Assembly: GCA_036259475.1 (NCBI GenBank)
Contig: DATABS010000082.1
Span: 1-30,027 of the forward strand
Origin: ZC4RG17 sp036259475
GTDB taxonomy: Bacteria; Actinomycetota; Acidimicrobiia; Spongiisociales; ZC4RG35
Length of the DNA: 30,027 nt
Direction: 5' to 3'
Shown here: positions 23,474-30,027 of the stretch, piece after piece
Layout: every line of letters begins with the position of its first letter
How positions within the stretch are numbered: the stretch's first letter is position 1
Translations under genes and position numbers: made by a program
Notes under the pieces: model-generated
Database searches by the model: none
What the model saw: the letters and a program-made list of their open reading frames with translations, nothing else
What the model was told of the DNA's origin: nothing

Positions 23474-25085
23474 CGGCTCACTCGACGACCCGGCTCCCTC
23501 GGCCCGCAACCTGGAGGCCTGGTCCCGCCACTTGGGGTACCGGGTGGAAGATGCCGTCCATCTCCGCGAGTACCTGGCGGCCGGTCCGACGCTTCCGGCC
23601 GCCTTCGGCTCCGTGGCACGGCGCTACCCGAACCACCCGGCGCTGACGGTCGACGAGCTGACTCTGACCCACGCCGAGGTCGAGCTCGCAGCGCATCAGA
23701 TGGCCGCGGATCTGCAGCGCCTGGGAGTGCGTTCGGGAACGGGGGTCGTCGTCGTCGCCGACACCGACATGGCGGTGATGCTGGCCTATTTGGGTGCCCT
23801 GCGCTCGGGGGTCGTCACCACCTTCGCCCATCGCTCGAGCACTGCGTCGGAACTGGCCGATGTCGTCGGCGCCGTTAACGCGAAATACGTTCTGGCGACC
23901 GGCGAGTCCCTCGGCCGACTGTCCGAGGCTTCCGTCGGTGTTCGCACCATCGGGTTGAAAGACTCCGATAGGGAGAGCATCCAGTCTCTGCCCGGCGACG
24001 CGCTAGCCAACCCGGAGCGCGTTTCGGTCCCGACCGACCCCGACTCGACGGCGATTGTGGCCTTCACGTCGGGATCGACCGGCAAGCCGAAACCAGTGCC
24101 ACTTTCGCATCGGAACCTCCTCACATCGATCCGGGGGGCGATGTCGGCGTGGCGCTGGTCGGCTTCAGATCGCCTGGTCCACTCTCTGCCCATCGGCCAT
24201 CAGCATGGGCTCGGAGGAATCCATGCCGCCTTGCTGTCAGGGAGTCACACGATCGTCCTGCCCAGGTTCGACACCGCGAGACTGATCACGACTGTCGACA
24301 GCGAGAATGCAACCGTCCTCTTCGCCGTCCCCGCCATCTACGACCGGATGCTCTCTGAGGCCCCGGACCAGCTGCACCGATTCGCCGCCTTGCGCCTGAT
24401 GATCTCCGGTTCGGCTCCCCTGCCACCCGACGTCGCGGTGGACGTCGAAGAGATGACCGGGCAGATGCCGCTCGAGCGCTACGGATCGACGGAGGCCGGA
24501 CTGGACGTTTCCAACCCGTACGACGGCCCGCGCCTTCCTGGCACCGTCGGGCTCCCGTTGCCTGGTGTCGAGATGGCTCTGATCGATCCGGCCGGTCGGC
24601 TGGTCGACGATGGTGATACCGGGGAGGTCGTCCTTCGTGGGCCTCAGGTGTTCGGCGGCTACGGAGGTGGAGAAGATCAGCCCTTCGTTGCCGGCTGGTT
24701 CCGCACCGGGGACCTGGCCGTCGTCGATCCGCCGACGGGATACCTCCGGTTGCTCGGCAGAACGAAGGAAGTGATCATCACCGGGGGAATGAACGTGTAT
24801 CCCTCCGAGGTGGAGCGAGCCCTTCGTGACGTCGCCGGAGTCATCGACGCCGCGGTGATCGGGACGCCGTCGAGACGCTGGGGCGAAGCCGTGACCGCAT
24901 TCGTCGTCATGCGCGGCGGAACGTCGGCTGACGTGGCAGCCGCACTGGAGTCCAGGTTGGCACCGTTCAAGCGGCCGAAGGCAATCATCGAGCTCGAGGC
25001 GATCCCTCGGACGAGGATGGGGAAGCTGCGCCGGGAATCCCTCGAGTCATGGGCGAAGGAGAACAGCCGAGCGACCGACGTCTGA
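23466..25085 (+). CDS. AMP-dependent acyl-CoA synthetase/ligase
   Basis: The 539-residue enzyme shows the ANL signatures: P-loop TSGSTGKPKPV at 201-211, YGSTEAGLDV, the GWFRTGDL Asp, hinge GRTKEVIITGGMNVYPSEVE and the C-terminal catalytic Lys in RTRMGKLRRE. It converts an acid to its CoA thioester through an acyl-adenylate. The overall form resembles medium-chain or malonate/aryl-CoA ligases; substrate is unknown. ATG 23466 sits inside the last codons of the crotonase gene, so both are translated from one message driven from the operator at 22742-22755. It is a second, unrelated-branch ligase in the island besides the PaaK-like one. Confidence 0.93.
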   Translation: MADGSLDDPAPSARNLEAWSRHLGYRVEDAVHLREYLAAGPTLPAAFGSVARRYPNHPALTVDELTLTHAEVELAAHQMAADLQRLGVRSGTGVVVVADTDMAVMLAYLGALRSGVVTTFAHRSSTASELADVVGAVNAKYVLATGESLGRLSEASVGVRTIGLKDSDRESIQSLPGDALANPERVSVPTDPDSTAIVAFTSGSTGKPKPVPLSHRNLLTSIRGAMSAWRWSASDRLVHSLPIGHQHGLGGIHAALLSGSHTIVLPRFDTARLITTVDSENATVLFAVPAIYDRMLSEAPDQLHRFAALRLMISGSAPLPPDVAVDVEEMTGQMPLERYGSTEAGLDVSNPYDGPRLPGTVGLPLPGVEMALIDPAGRLVDDGDTGEVVLRGPQVFGGYGGGEDQPFVAGWFRTGDLAVVDPPTGYLRLLGRTKEVIITGGMNVYPSEVERALRDVAGVIDAAVIGTPSRRWGEAVTAFVVMRGGTSADVAAALESRLAPFKRPKAIIELEAIPRTRMGKLRRESLESWAKENSRATDV

Positions 25086-25092
25086 CCCGGCA

Positions 25093-25106
25093 TATGGTAT
25101 ATCATC
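25093..25106. promoter_or_regulatory. Operator copy upstream of the SDR gene (12 of 14 match)
   Basis: TATGGTATATCATC, beginning 8 nt after the ligase stop and ending 31 nt before the SDR ATG. TATGGT can serve as the -10 element with a leader of about 30 nt. The SDR therefore probably has its own regulated promoter in spite of its position right behind the ligase. Confidence 0.75.
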
Positions 25107-25137
25107 GCCTCGTGTTGTCGTCTCAATGGAGTGACTG

Positions 25138-25935
25138 ATGGACCTTGGCCTGGCTGGCAAGCGCGTTCTGATAACCGGTGGAAGCAAGGGAATCGGACGG
25201 GCGTCCGCCGAGCTCTTCGCTCGGGAGGGATCTGAGGTCGCCATTACCGCTCGGGGGGCCGAGGCGCTGGAGAAGGCGGCCGCCGAGATCCAGGAGCAGA
25301 CTTCGGCTCGCGTCATTGCGCTTCCCGGTGACATGAGCGTCGAGGAAGACGTTCGCCGGGTGACGGACCAGGCAATAGACGCCCTGGGTGGGATCGACGT
25401 CCTTGTCACCTGCGCCGGCAGCTCGCCCGGTGGGCTAATGGAGGAACTGACAGACGAGCAGTGGTACTCCTCCCTCAACCTGAAGTTCATGGGCTATGTC
25501 CGCTCGATGCGGGCGGTCCTTCCGCACATGAGAGAGCGAGGGTCCGGTTCCATCGTGCTGGTCATCGGCAACGATGGGCTGAAGCCGAGCTACTGGGAGA
25601 CGACGGCCGGTGCGGCCAATGCCGCCGGAATCAACGTCGCGGCATCGATGGCCGAGCAATATGCGCCTTTCGGGCTCAGGGTGAACAGTGTCAATCCGGG
25701 ACCCGTGAACACGGGCCGATGGGATGGGCTAGAGAAGGCGTTCGCTCGCGACAAAGGCGTTACGCAAGAACGAGCCCATGAGCTGGCAGTCGCCAGCATC
25801 CCCATCGGCCGGATTGCCGAACCCGAGGAGGTGGCCAATCTCGTGGTCTTCCTCGCTTCGGACAGGGCGAGTTTCATCAACGGTTCCCACATCCTCATCG
25901 ACGGTGCCCAGCGAAAAGGCATCATGGACACTTGA
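25138..25935 (+). CDS. Short-chain dehydrogenase/reductase-fold protein lacking the catalytic triad
   Basis: The 265-residue protein has the SDR Rossmann fold: ITGGSKGIGRAS binding NAD(P), TCAGSSPGG in place of NNAG, and GLRVNSVNPGPVNTGRW followed by IGRIAEPEEVANLVVFLASD. A gap-free alignment by eye of the active-site helix with FabG places Ala where the catalytic Tyr should be and Asn where the Lys should be (AGAAN instead of YxxxK); the Ser position is Gly. So classical alcohol/ketone chemistry is not expected, though the cofactor site looks intact. ATG 25138 is 32 nt downstream of the operator copy, with a weak GGAG before it. It may be a non-redox or differently based enzyme, or a partner subunit. 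Confidence 0.87.
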   Translation: MDLGLAGKRVLITGGSKGIGRASAELFAREGSEVAITARGAEALEKAAAEIQEQTSARVIALPGDMSVEEDVRRVTDQAIDALGGIDVLVTCAGSSPGGLMEELTDEQWYSSLNLKFMGYVRSMRAVLPHMRERGSGSIVLVIGNDGLKPSYWETTAGAANAAGINVAASMAEQYAPFGLRVNSVNPGPVNTGRWDGLEKAFARDKGVTQERAHELAVASIPIGRIAEPEEVANLVVFLASDRASFINGSHILIDGAQRKGIMDT

Positions 25936-25965
25936 CCGGCATCTGAGCCCATGCGTTTTCTAGGG

Positions 25966-26976
25966 CTATGACGGCGGCTGGCCGGCGTAGAGCCACCGGA
26001 CTGGGCTGGTTGATCGAATCGCCTGACGTTCCTCTTCAGTGAGCCTCGGCGCCGAATCGAGTGAACCAAGCGGATCCGCGTCCTCCACGTCGAAGGGAAG
26101 ATCCGTGCCCAGCACCACATGGTCTGCCCCCAGCGTCTCGACGAGATATGACAAGGCCGTAGGCGAGTGGGTCAAGGTGTCGCAAAATACGCCCTGCAGA
26201 AAGCTGGTGGGCTGGCGGTCGATATCGTCCTTCGTCTCTACCCGTACCTGCCAGCCTCGATCCCACCGGCCGAACAGGTAGGGCGCCGCCCCACCTCCGT
26301 GGAGGAAGCAGATTCTTAGATCGGAGAATTCCGCCAGCCGTCCGCTGAATATCAGATTGCCCATGGCGATGGCGGTGTCTACCGGCATCCCGATGAGGTT
26401 TATCAGGTAGTGAGACGACCAGCGCGGATTGGGTACGAAATCGGGATGGACCAGGACGGGCATGCCCGTATCGGCCGCCGCGGCGAGCAGCGGGCGCCGG
26501 ACCTCGTCAGCGATGTCGCCACCCGCCACATTGGTCCCGAGCGTCACCCCGGCCAGTCCCAGCTCCCCCCTCGCTCGACGCAGCTCCTCCACCGCCACAC
26601 CGGCATCCTGGAGCGGCACGGTGGCCAAGCCGACGAAGCGGTCGGGATGAGCTTCGACCAATGCGGCCGTGGCATCGTTGAGATAGCGGTGCAGACCCAC
26701 GGACGCCTCGGCGTCGTCCCAGTAGCGGTAAGTGAACGGAGGGGGCGACATCACTCTTCGATCGATCCCCGCCTTGTCAGTCTTCGCCACCAGATAGGTC
26801 GGATCCGATAGTTGTTGGACGGTGGCTCCGACGGGCATCCCATTCACGGTGATCGACATGTCGATCCCATCGACCGTCTCCACCTTCACTGTTGCGGGGC
26901 CATACGCCATCTGTTGGAGGGCGCCCTCCGGGAGATAGTGAGCGTGTACGTCCCAAATTGGAAGCCCATCAGCCAT
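25966..26976 (-). CDS. ACMSD-like amidohydrolase (amidohydrolase 2 family), copy 2
   Basis: The 336-residue metalloenzyme has His11-x-His13 in DVHAHYL, His177 in VHPDFVP, His226 in LHGGGAAPY and Asp292 in GTDLPFD, the same ligand set and order as copy 1 (18778-19770). The two also share the PLQDAGVAVEEL / PLQDTDAALSCL region. ATG 26976 has AGAGAGG 7 nt upstream. It is transcribed alone towards the convergent SDR gene (30 bp apart), from a promoter region that bears an operator half-site copy at 27013-27026. Expected roles: decarboxylation of an aromatic or semialdehyde acid, or hydrolysis. Confidence 0.9.
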   Translation of the reverse strand: MADGLPIWDVHAHYLPEGALQQMAYGPATVKVETVDGIDMSITVNGMPVGATVQQLSDPTYLVAKTDKAGIDRRVMSPPPFTYRYWDDAEASVGLHRYLNDATAALVEAHPDRFVGLATVPLQDAGVAVEELRRARGELGLAGVTLGTNVAGGDIADEVRRPLLAAAADTGMPVLVHPDFVPNPRWSSHYLINLIGMPVDTAIAMGNLIFSGRLAEFSDLRICFLHGGGAAPYLFGRWDRGWQVRVETKDDIDRQPTSFLQGVFCDTLTHSPTALSYLVETLGADHVVLGTDLPFDVEDADPLGSLDSAPRLTEEERQAIRSTSPVRWLYAGQPPS

Positions 26977-27012
26977 GCGTCATCCTCTCTCTACCGAACG
27001 CTCCGTTTGATA

Positions 27013-27026
27013 TATGGTATACGCCG
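27013..27026. promoter_or_regulatory. Operator copy upstream of amidohydrolase copy 2 (10 of 14 match, left half perfect)
   Basis: TATGGTATACGCCG: the first ten bases match the perfect palindrome and the right arm is degenerate. It ends 36 nt before the amidohydrolase ATG on the minus strand, with no other gene nearby. It is the weakest of the five sites, but position and core agree with the rest. Confidence 0.6.
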
Positions 27027-27550
27027 GGCTTTGAGAGTCCCGGGGTGCTCGCCGCGCGCGATTGGGATCTCGAAAAAAAGCCCAGTGGTGGCTAGCCCAG
27101 TTTCACTGCCTTATGCAAGGGGTCCGCGGTCTGTCGAGGGTTGCGTGGATCGTCCGGTGCTCGCTCGGCAGAATGCTTGGATTAGACATGTGCCGCCCCA
27201 CACCGAATTGGGCCGAGAGCATTCGAAAGACGACCAATGAGGACTTCTGGAGGGGCCACATCGAGCTTGTTTTTTCTTCGCCGGCGTAAAGCATGCTCGG
27301 CGGTGACCTTCTCTTGTAGCCAGCCGACGTGGTCGGGATCGGGGATGCGGCCGTTTACTGTGGGCGAGAAGGACCCGAGGTCAGAACCGTGTCTGGAGTC
27401 GGGCGCTGGAGAGAGAAATTCAGTCCCGTGGTATCCCGGCTCTCGGCGGTAACGGTTATCCGAACTCGTTCGGAGGAGATGCCAAAAAACTGTCGACTGG
27501 GAGCGGTCTCGCGGATGTCCACTGTCCGGCAGAGCGGCGTCGCCCCCGAC
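27027..27550. other. Intergenic gap of about 520 bp, locally less GC-rich
   Basis: This gap lies between the 3' end of the rsbP-like gene and the operator before amidohydrolase copy 2. Short frames on both strands have no SD, domain or sensible composition. The part around 27070-27290 holds A and T runs unlike the genes on either side. It could be a decayed remnant at the island edge; I see no transposase fragment or terminal repeats. Confidence 0.4.
27073..27093 (-). terminator. Weak possible terminator (short stem followed by seven T on the minus strand)
   Basis: On the minus strand a 4-bp AGCC/GGCT stem with a 7-nt loop runs into a T7 tract. It lies between the rsbP-like 3' end and the operator of the amidohydrolase gene, where it could stop read-through. 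The stem is short, so this is only a suggestion. Confidence 0.22.
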
Positions 27551-28732
27551 TCATTCAACCTTTATTACGAGGACTGCGATGTCATCCCTGGAGTGGCCCT
27601 GCTGGAAGTCGAGGGCCGCGGCGACGATCCGATCGGCGATCACCTCGGCGGGCTCGTCGGCCGTCTCATCGACCAAGGCACGCAGCCGCTCGTCTCCGAA
27701 CAACTCACCATCCCGTGGTGCTTCGGTAATGCCGTCGGTGTAGAGGACCACAGTGTCCCCCGGGGACAGAGCCACGGTGGTCTCCCTTCGAGCGGCACCC
27801 TCGACGATGCCCAACAGCCTTCCCGTCGTGCCCAGAGTCTCGATCTGTCCGTCGCTTCGGTGACGGAGAGGAAGGGGATGGCCGCCGGAGGCTACCGCAA
27901 AGCGGAAGCCGGACGCCGTTGGCTCGAGGGTGGCGAACACCGCGGTGCAGAAATCGGAGGGGCGGTAGCGGAGAAGCGCCTCGTGGAGGCGCTCCAGGAC
28001 CGCTCCAGGCTGTGCCGTCCGCAACGCCTCCGCTCGAACGGTGTAGCGAGCGAGCGCGGTGAGGGCCGCGGCCGCGGCTCCCTTGCCGCAGACATCGCCC
28101 AGTACCACGGCCCATTCTCCCTCTCCTATGGGAAAGACGTCGTAGAAGTCGCCGCCGACTTCGCTGCCGTCGCCGGCGGGGCGGTAGCCTCCGCCGATAT
28201 CGAGTCCCGGGACCTTTTCCAGGACCGGGGGAAGAAACGACTCCTGGAGGGTCCGCGCCAAAGCGGTTGCCTGGGCTTCGGCCGACTCCGCCTGCTTCCT
28301 CGCCGCCAACAGCTCCCGCTCGTATGCGCGCCGTTCCGTCGCATCGAATAGGGCGGTGCGGATCATGGCTGGCTCGCCGGTTCCATCTTGCCTGAGTGCT
28401 GACCACACCAAGACCGGCAGCAGGCCACCCGACCGAACCACCACGTCTACTGCGACCTCCCGTACTGCCCCCTGCATGCGCAGAAGCGGGTCGAAGTGCG
28501 TCTCGTAGAGGATCCGGTCGCCCGGGGCGAGGAGATCCTGGAATCGTACCCGCCCGACGAGGGATGCCGAGTCGTATCCCGTCCAGCGCAGAAAGGTTCG
28601 GTTGACCTTGGCGATAGTGCCGTCGGCCTGGGTCGACAGGTAGGCGCACGGTGCGTCTTCATACAGCTCGTGCGGATCGTCGTCGACGAGAGCGGTATAG
28701 AAACGCTCATCGGAGGGCGGAGGGAGGATCAT
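27551..28732 (-). CDS. rsbP: RsbP-like PAS-PP2C (SpoIIE-type) serine phosphatase
   Basis: The 393-residue protein has an N-terminal PAS domain (about 20-135; ALVDDDPHELYEDAPCAYL start and NRTFLRWTGYDSASLVG), a helical linker rich in Ala/Gln/Glu (about 136-165) and a PP2C/SpoIIE phosphatase domain. Its metal Asp residues are in EVGGDFYDVF (195), LGDVCGKG (213), LYTDGITEA and SRDDIAVLV. This matches Bacillus subtilis RsbP (PAS, coiled coil, PP2C, about 400 residues), which dephosphorylates the anti-anti-sigma factor RsbV under energy stress. It lies 13 nt after an RsbQ-like hydrolase gene, the same order as in Bacillus. No RsbV, RsbW or sigma gene is in the window, so the target is unknown. The start is ATG 28732, SD unclear. 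Confidence 0.9.
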   Translation of the reverse strand: MILPPPSDERFYTALVDDDPHELYEDAPCAYLSTQADGTIAKVNRTFLRWTGYDSASLVGRVRFQDLLAPGDRILYETHFDPLLRMQGAVREVAVDVVVRSGGLLPVLVWSALRQDGTGEPAMIRTALFDATERRAYERELLAARKQAESAEAQATALARTLQESFLPPVLEKVPGLDIGGGYRPAGDGSEVGGDFYDVFPIGEGEWAVVLGDVCGKGAAAAALTALARYTVRAEALRTAQPGAVLERLHEALLRYRPSDFCTAVFATLEPTASGFRFAVASGGHPLPLRHRSDGQIETLGTTGRLLGIVEGAARRETTVALSPGDTVVLYTDGITEAPRDGELFGDERLRALVDETADEPAEVIADRIVAAALDFQQGHSRDDIAVLVIKVE

Positions 28733-28745
28733 GGCCGCGGAGCGG

Positions 28746-29549
28746 TCACAATTGGGCCAGGAAGGCCGAGATGGCGTCGATGGTTTCCTGAGGGGCGCTC
28801 AGATTGGGGCAATGCCCCGTGGCACGCATCTTCACGAAATGGCTCTGCGATATTCGCTCATGCACATACAGGCCCACGGAGTCGGGGGCGATCACGTCTT
28901 CCGAGCACTGGAGGATCAGGGTCGGCACCTCGACTTCGGCTAGGTCGCGGCGGTTGTCGGAGAGGAACGTCACCCGAGCGAACTGTCTTTGGATGGCCGG
29001 GTCTGCCCGACAGAAGCTTTCAGTCAGTTCGGCACCCAATTGGGGGCGATCCGGATTCCCCATGATCAGCGGCGCCATCTCGCGTGACCAGCCGAAATAG
29101 TTGCTGTCGAGTGAATCGAGCAGCTTCTCGATGTCTTCTTCGTGGAAGCCGCCGACATATCCGTCGTCGTCGATGTAGCGGGGTGACGGGCCGATCAACA
29201 CAAGAGCGCCGATACGCCCCGGTGCGGCGGCCGCCGCCAGTATCCCGATCATCGAGCTCACAGAGTGGCCTACGAACACGGCGTCGCTCAGGTCCAGTTC
29301 CTCGCAGATCTCAGTGACGTCTCTGGCGTATCCCTCCAGGGTGCCGTAGCGGTCACCGTCGTAGGCATCCAAGTCCGACTTGCCCGCCCCTACGTAGTCG
29401 AACAACACGATGCGATATCGGTCCTCGAATGCGGGTACCACCAACCGCCACATGTTCTGGTCGCATCCGAAGCCATGCGCGAAGATCAGGGGTGGGCCGT
29501 GCTCGTTGCCGCGCAAGCTGACATTGTTCCGCGTCAGCACCGAAGTCAC
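28746..29549 (-). CDS. rsbQ: RsbQ-like alpha/beta hydrolase (energy-stress regulator)
   Basis: The 267-residue protein closely resembles B. subtilis RsbQ as I remember its sequence: FAHGFGCDQNMW, VLFDYVGAGKSDLDAYD, VFVGHSVSSMIGILA, IGPSPRYIDDDGYVGGF, ILQCSEDVIAP and ATGHCPNLSAP. The triad is Ser96, Asp218 and His246, at virtually the RsbQ positions (Ser96, Asp219, His247). RsbQ belongs to the group that also contains plant karrikin and strigolactone receptors, and it activates RsbP, probably by handling a small hydrophobic ligand. The start is GTG 29549. The adjacent RsbP-like gene confirms the role as a signalling pair; it is not an extra catabolic hydrolase. Confidence 0.93.
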   Translation of the reverse strand: MTSVLTRNNVSLRGNEHGPPLIFAHGFGCDQNMWRLVVPAFEDRYRIVLFDYVGAGKSDLDAYDGDRYGTLEGYARDVTEICEELDLSDAVFVGHSVSSMIGILAAAAAPGRIGALVLIGPSPRYIDDDGYVGGFHEEDIEKLLDSLDSNYFGWSREMAPLIMGNPDRPQLGAELTESFCRADPAIQRQFARVTFLSDNRRDLAEVEVPTLILQCSEDVIAPDSVGLYVHERISQSHFVKMRATGHCPNLSAPQETIDAISAFLAQL

Positions 29550-29675
29550 GAGACCAGTCTACGAACGGTGAAACGCCAATGTGAGCGAGGTTTGAAGCCA
29601 TCTGCGTCCCCACACCGTCGTCGCCGTCGAGACGATCTCTTCGAAGCCTACCAGGTGATGGCCCCCGAAATCGGC

Positions 29676-30027
29676 CTATGAGGAATCGGCGCCGTACAGG
29701 CCCGTGCTGATGTAGCGAAGCCCGGAGTCGACAATGATGGTGACCACCGTGGCGCCGGGCCCCAGCCGTTGGGCGACGCGCAAGGCCGCCACCACGTTGG
29801 CCCCCGAAGATGACCCCGCGAATATCCCTTCCTCCCGCGCCAGGCGGCGGGCCATCACCCAGGCGTCTGCGGTGCTGACCGTTTCGATCTCGTGGACCGA
29901 CTCGGGCTCCCACAGAGGCGGGATGAACCCGATCCCTATCCCCTCGATACGATGCGACCCCGTCGGCTGTCCCGAAAGCACCGCCGACTCCTCCGGCTCC
30001 ACCGCCACGACTCGCACCCGCTCGTCG
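29676..30027 (-). CDS. Cysteine synthase / cystathionine beta-synthase family PLP enzyme (partial, C-terminal)
   Basis: About 116 residues are visible; the gene enters from the right edge. The C-terminal part of the fold-type II PLP family is recognisable: VVAVEPEESAVLSGQ, HRIEGIGIGFIPPLW, DAWVMARRLAREEGIFAGSSSGAN and a closing VTIIVDSGLRYISTGLY. CysK-type enzymes make cysteine from O-acetylserine (or O-phosphoserine) and sulfide. The PLP Lys lies in the missing part. The stop at 29676 is about 126 bp upstream of the rsbQ-like gene on the same strand. It could be CysK, CysM or a CBS-like protein; the fragment does not decide. Confidence 0.88.
   Translation of the reverse strand, partial: DERVRVVAVEPEESAVLSGQPTGSHRIEGIGIGFIPPLWEPESVHEIETVSTADAWVMARRLAREEGIFAGSSSGANVVAALRVAQRLGPGATVVTIIVDSGLRYISTGLYGADSS

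Noticed and set aside
25949..25970. Possible bidirectional terminator between the SDR and amidohydrolase copy 2
   Set aside because: Only a 5-bp AGCCC/GGGCT stem with a long loop containing the T-run; too weak to annotate.
27062..27289. 75-residue plus-strand ORF with several Trp residues, in the AT-richer gap
   Set aside because: No SD, no known domain, and no supporting neighbour; treated as noncoding or decayed sequence.

Overview
The window is about 30 kb of high-GC bacterial DNA, most likely from an actinomycete-type organism (Actinomycetota, possibly an Acidimicrobiia-like lineage). The signs are the high GC, frequent GTG and TTG starts, a predicted F420/FMN luciferase-fold oxidoreductase, a Thr/Asp/Glu-rich linker behind the lipobox of the binding lipoprotein, and an RsbQ/RsbP-type stress pair. 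The taxonomic placement is inference. I saw no tRNA, rRNA, CRISPR array or insertion sequence.

Left flank (1-3220): the N-terminal part of a class III nucleotidyl cyclase/AAA protein running off the left edge, two tiny coupled ORFs (the second a putative lipoprotein), a YihY/BrkB-type membrane protein, and an empty gap. Right flank (27027-30027): an empty gap, an rsbQ-rsbP-like energy-stress signalling pair, and the C-terminal part of a cysteine synthase-family PLP enzyme running off the right edge.

Core (3221-26976): a catabolic island of 22 genes around a divergent promoter at about 13.8-13.9 kb. The minus-strand operon has ten tightly overlapping genes, in order: molybdenum hydroxylase large subunit, UbiD decarboxylase, a 68-residue zinc-ribbon BsdD-like subunit, M20 amidohydrolase, PaaK-like CoA ligase, cupin, thiolase, nitrilase-family amidase, luciferase-like oxidoreductase and UbiX. 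The plus-strand operon has an SsuABC/TauABC-like importer (lipoprotein, permease, ATPase, permease), a CaiB-type CoA transferase, an ACMSD-like amidohydrolase and a metal-dependent cyclase-family hydrolase. Further right are an alpha/beta hydrolase plus cupin, a GntR/FCD regulator, a divergent crotonase and AMP-forming acyl-CoA ligase, an atypical SDR, and a second ACMSD-like amidohydrolase.

The strongest unifying signal is a palindromic operator, TATGGTATACCATA. It is perfect in the central divergent promoter (13861-13874) and occurs as variants just upstream of the alpha/beta hydrolase (22042-22055), between the regulator and the crotonase (22742-22755), before the SDR (25093-25106) and before the last amidohydrolase (27013-27026). 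All five sites are intergenic or at a start codon, so the GntR protein probably controls the whole island, itself included.

The gene content reads as uptake, CoA activation, prFMN-dependent (de)carboxylation, hydrolytic opening of amide or ring bonds, reduction and thiolytic cleavage of an aromatic or heteroaromatic carboxylate. The substrate cannot be read from the sequence. I do not recognise this gene combination as a described pathway. Several enzymes (SDR, crotonase, M20) lack canonical catalytic residues, so the chemistry may be unusual.
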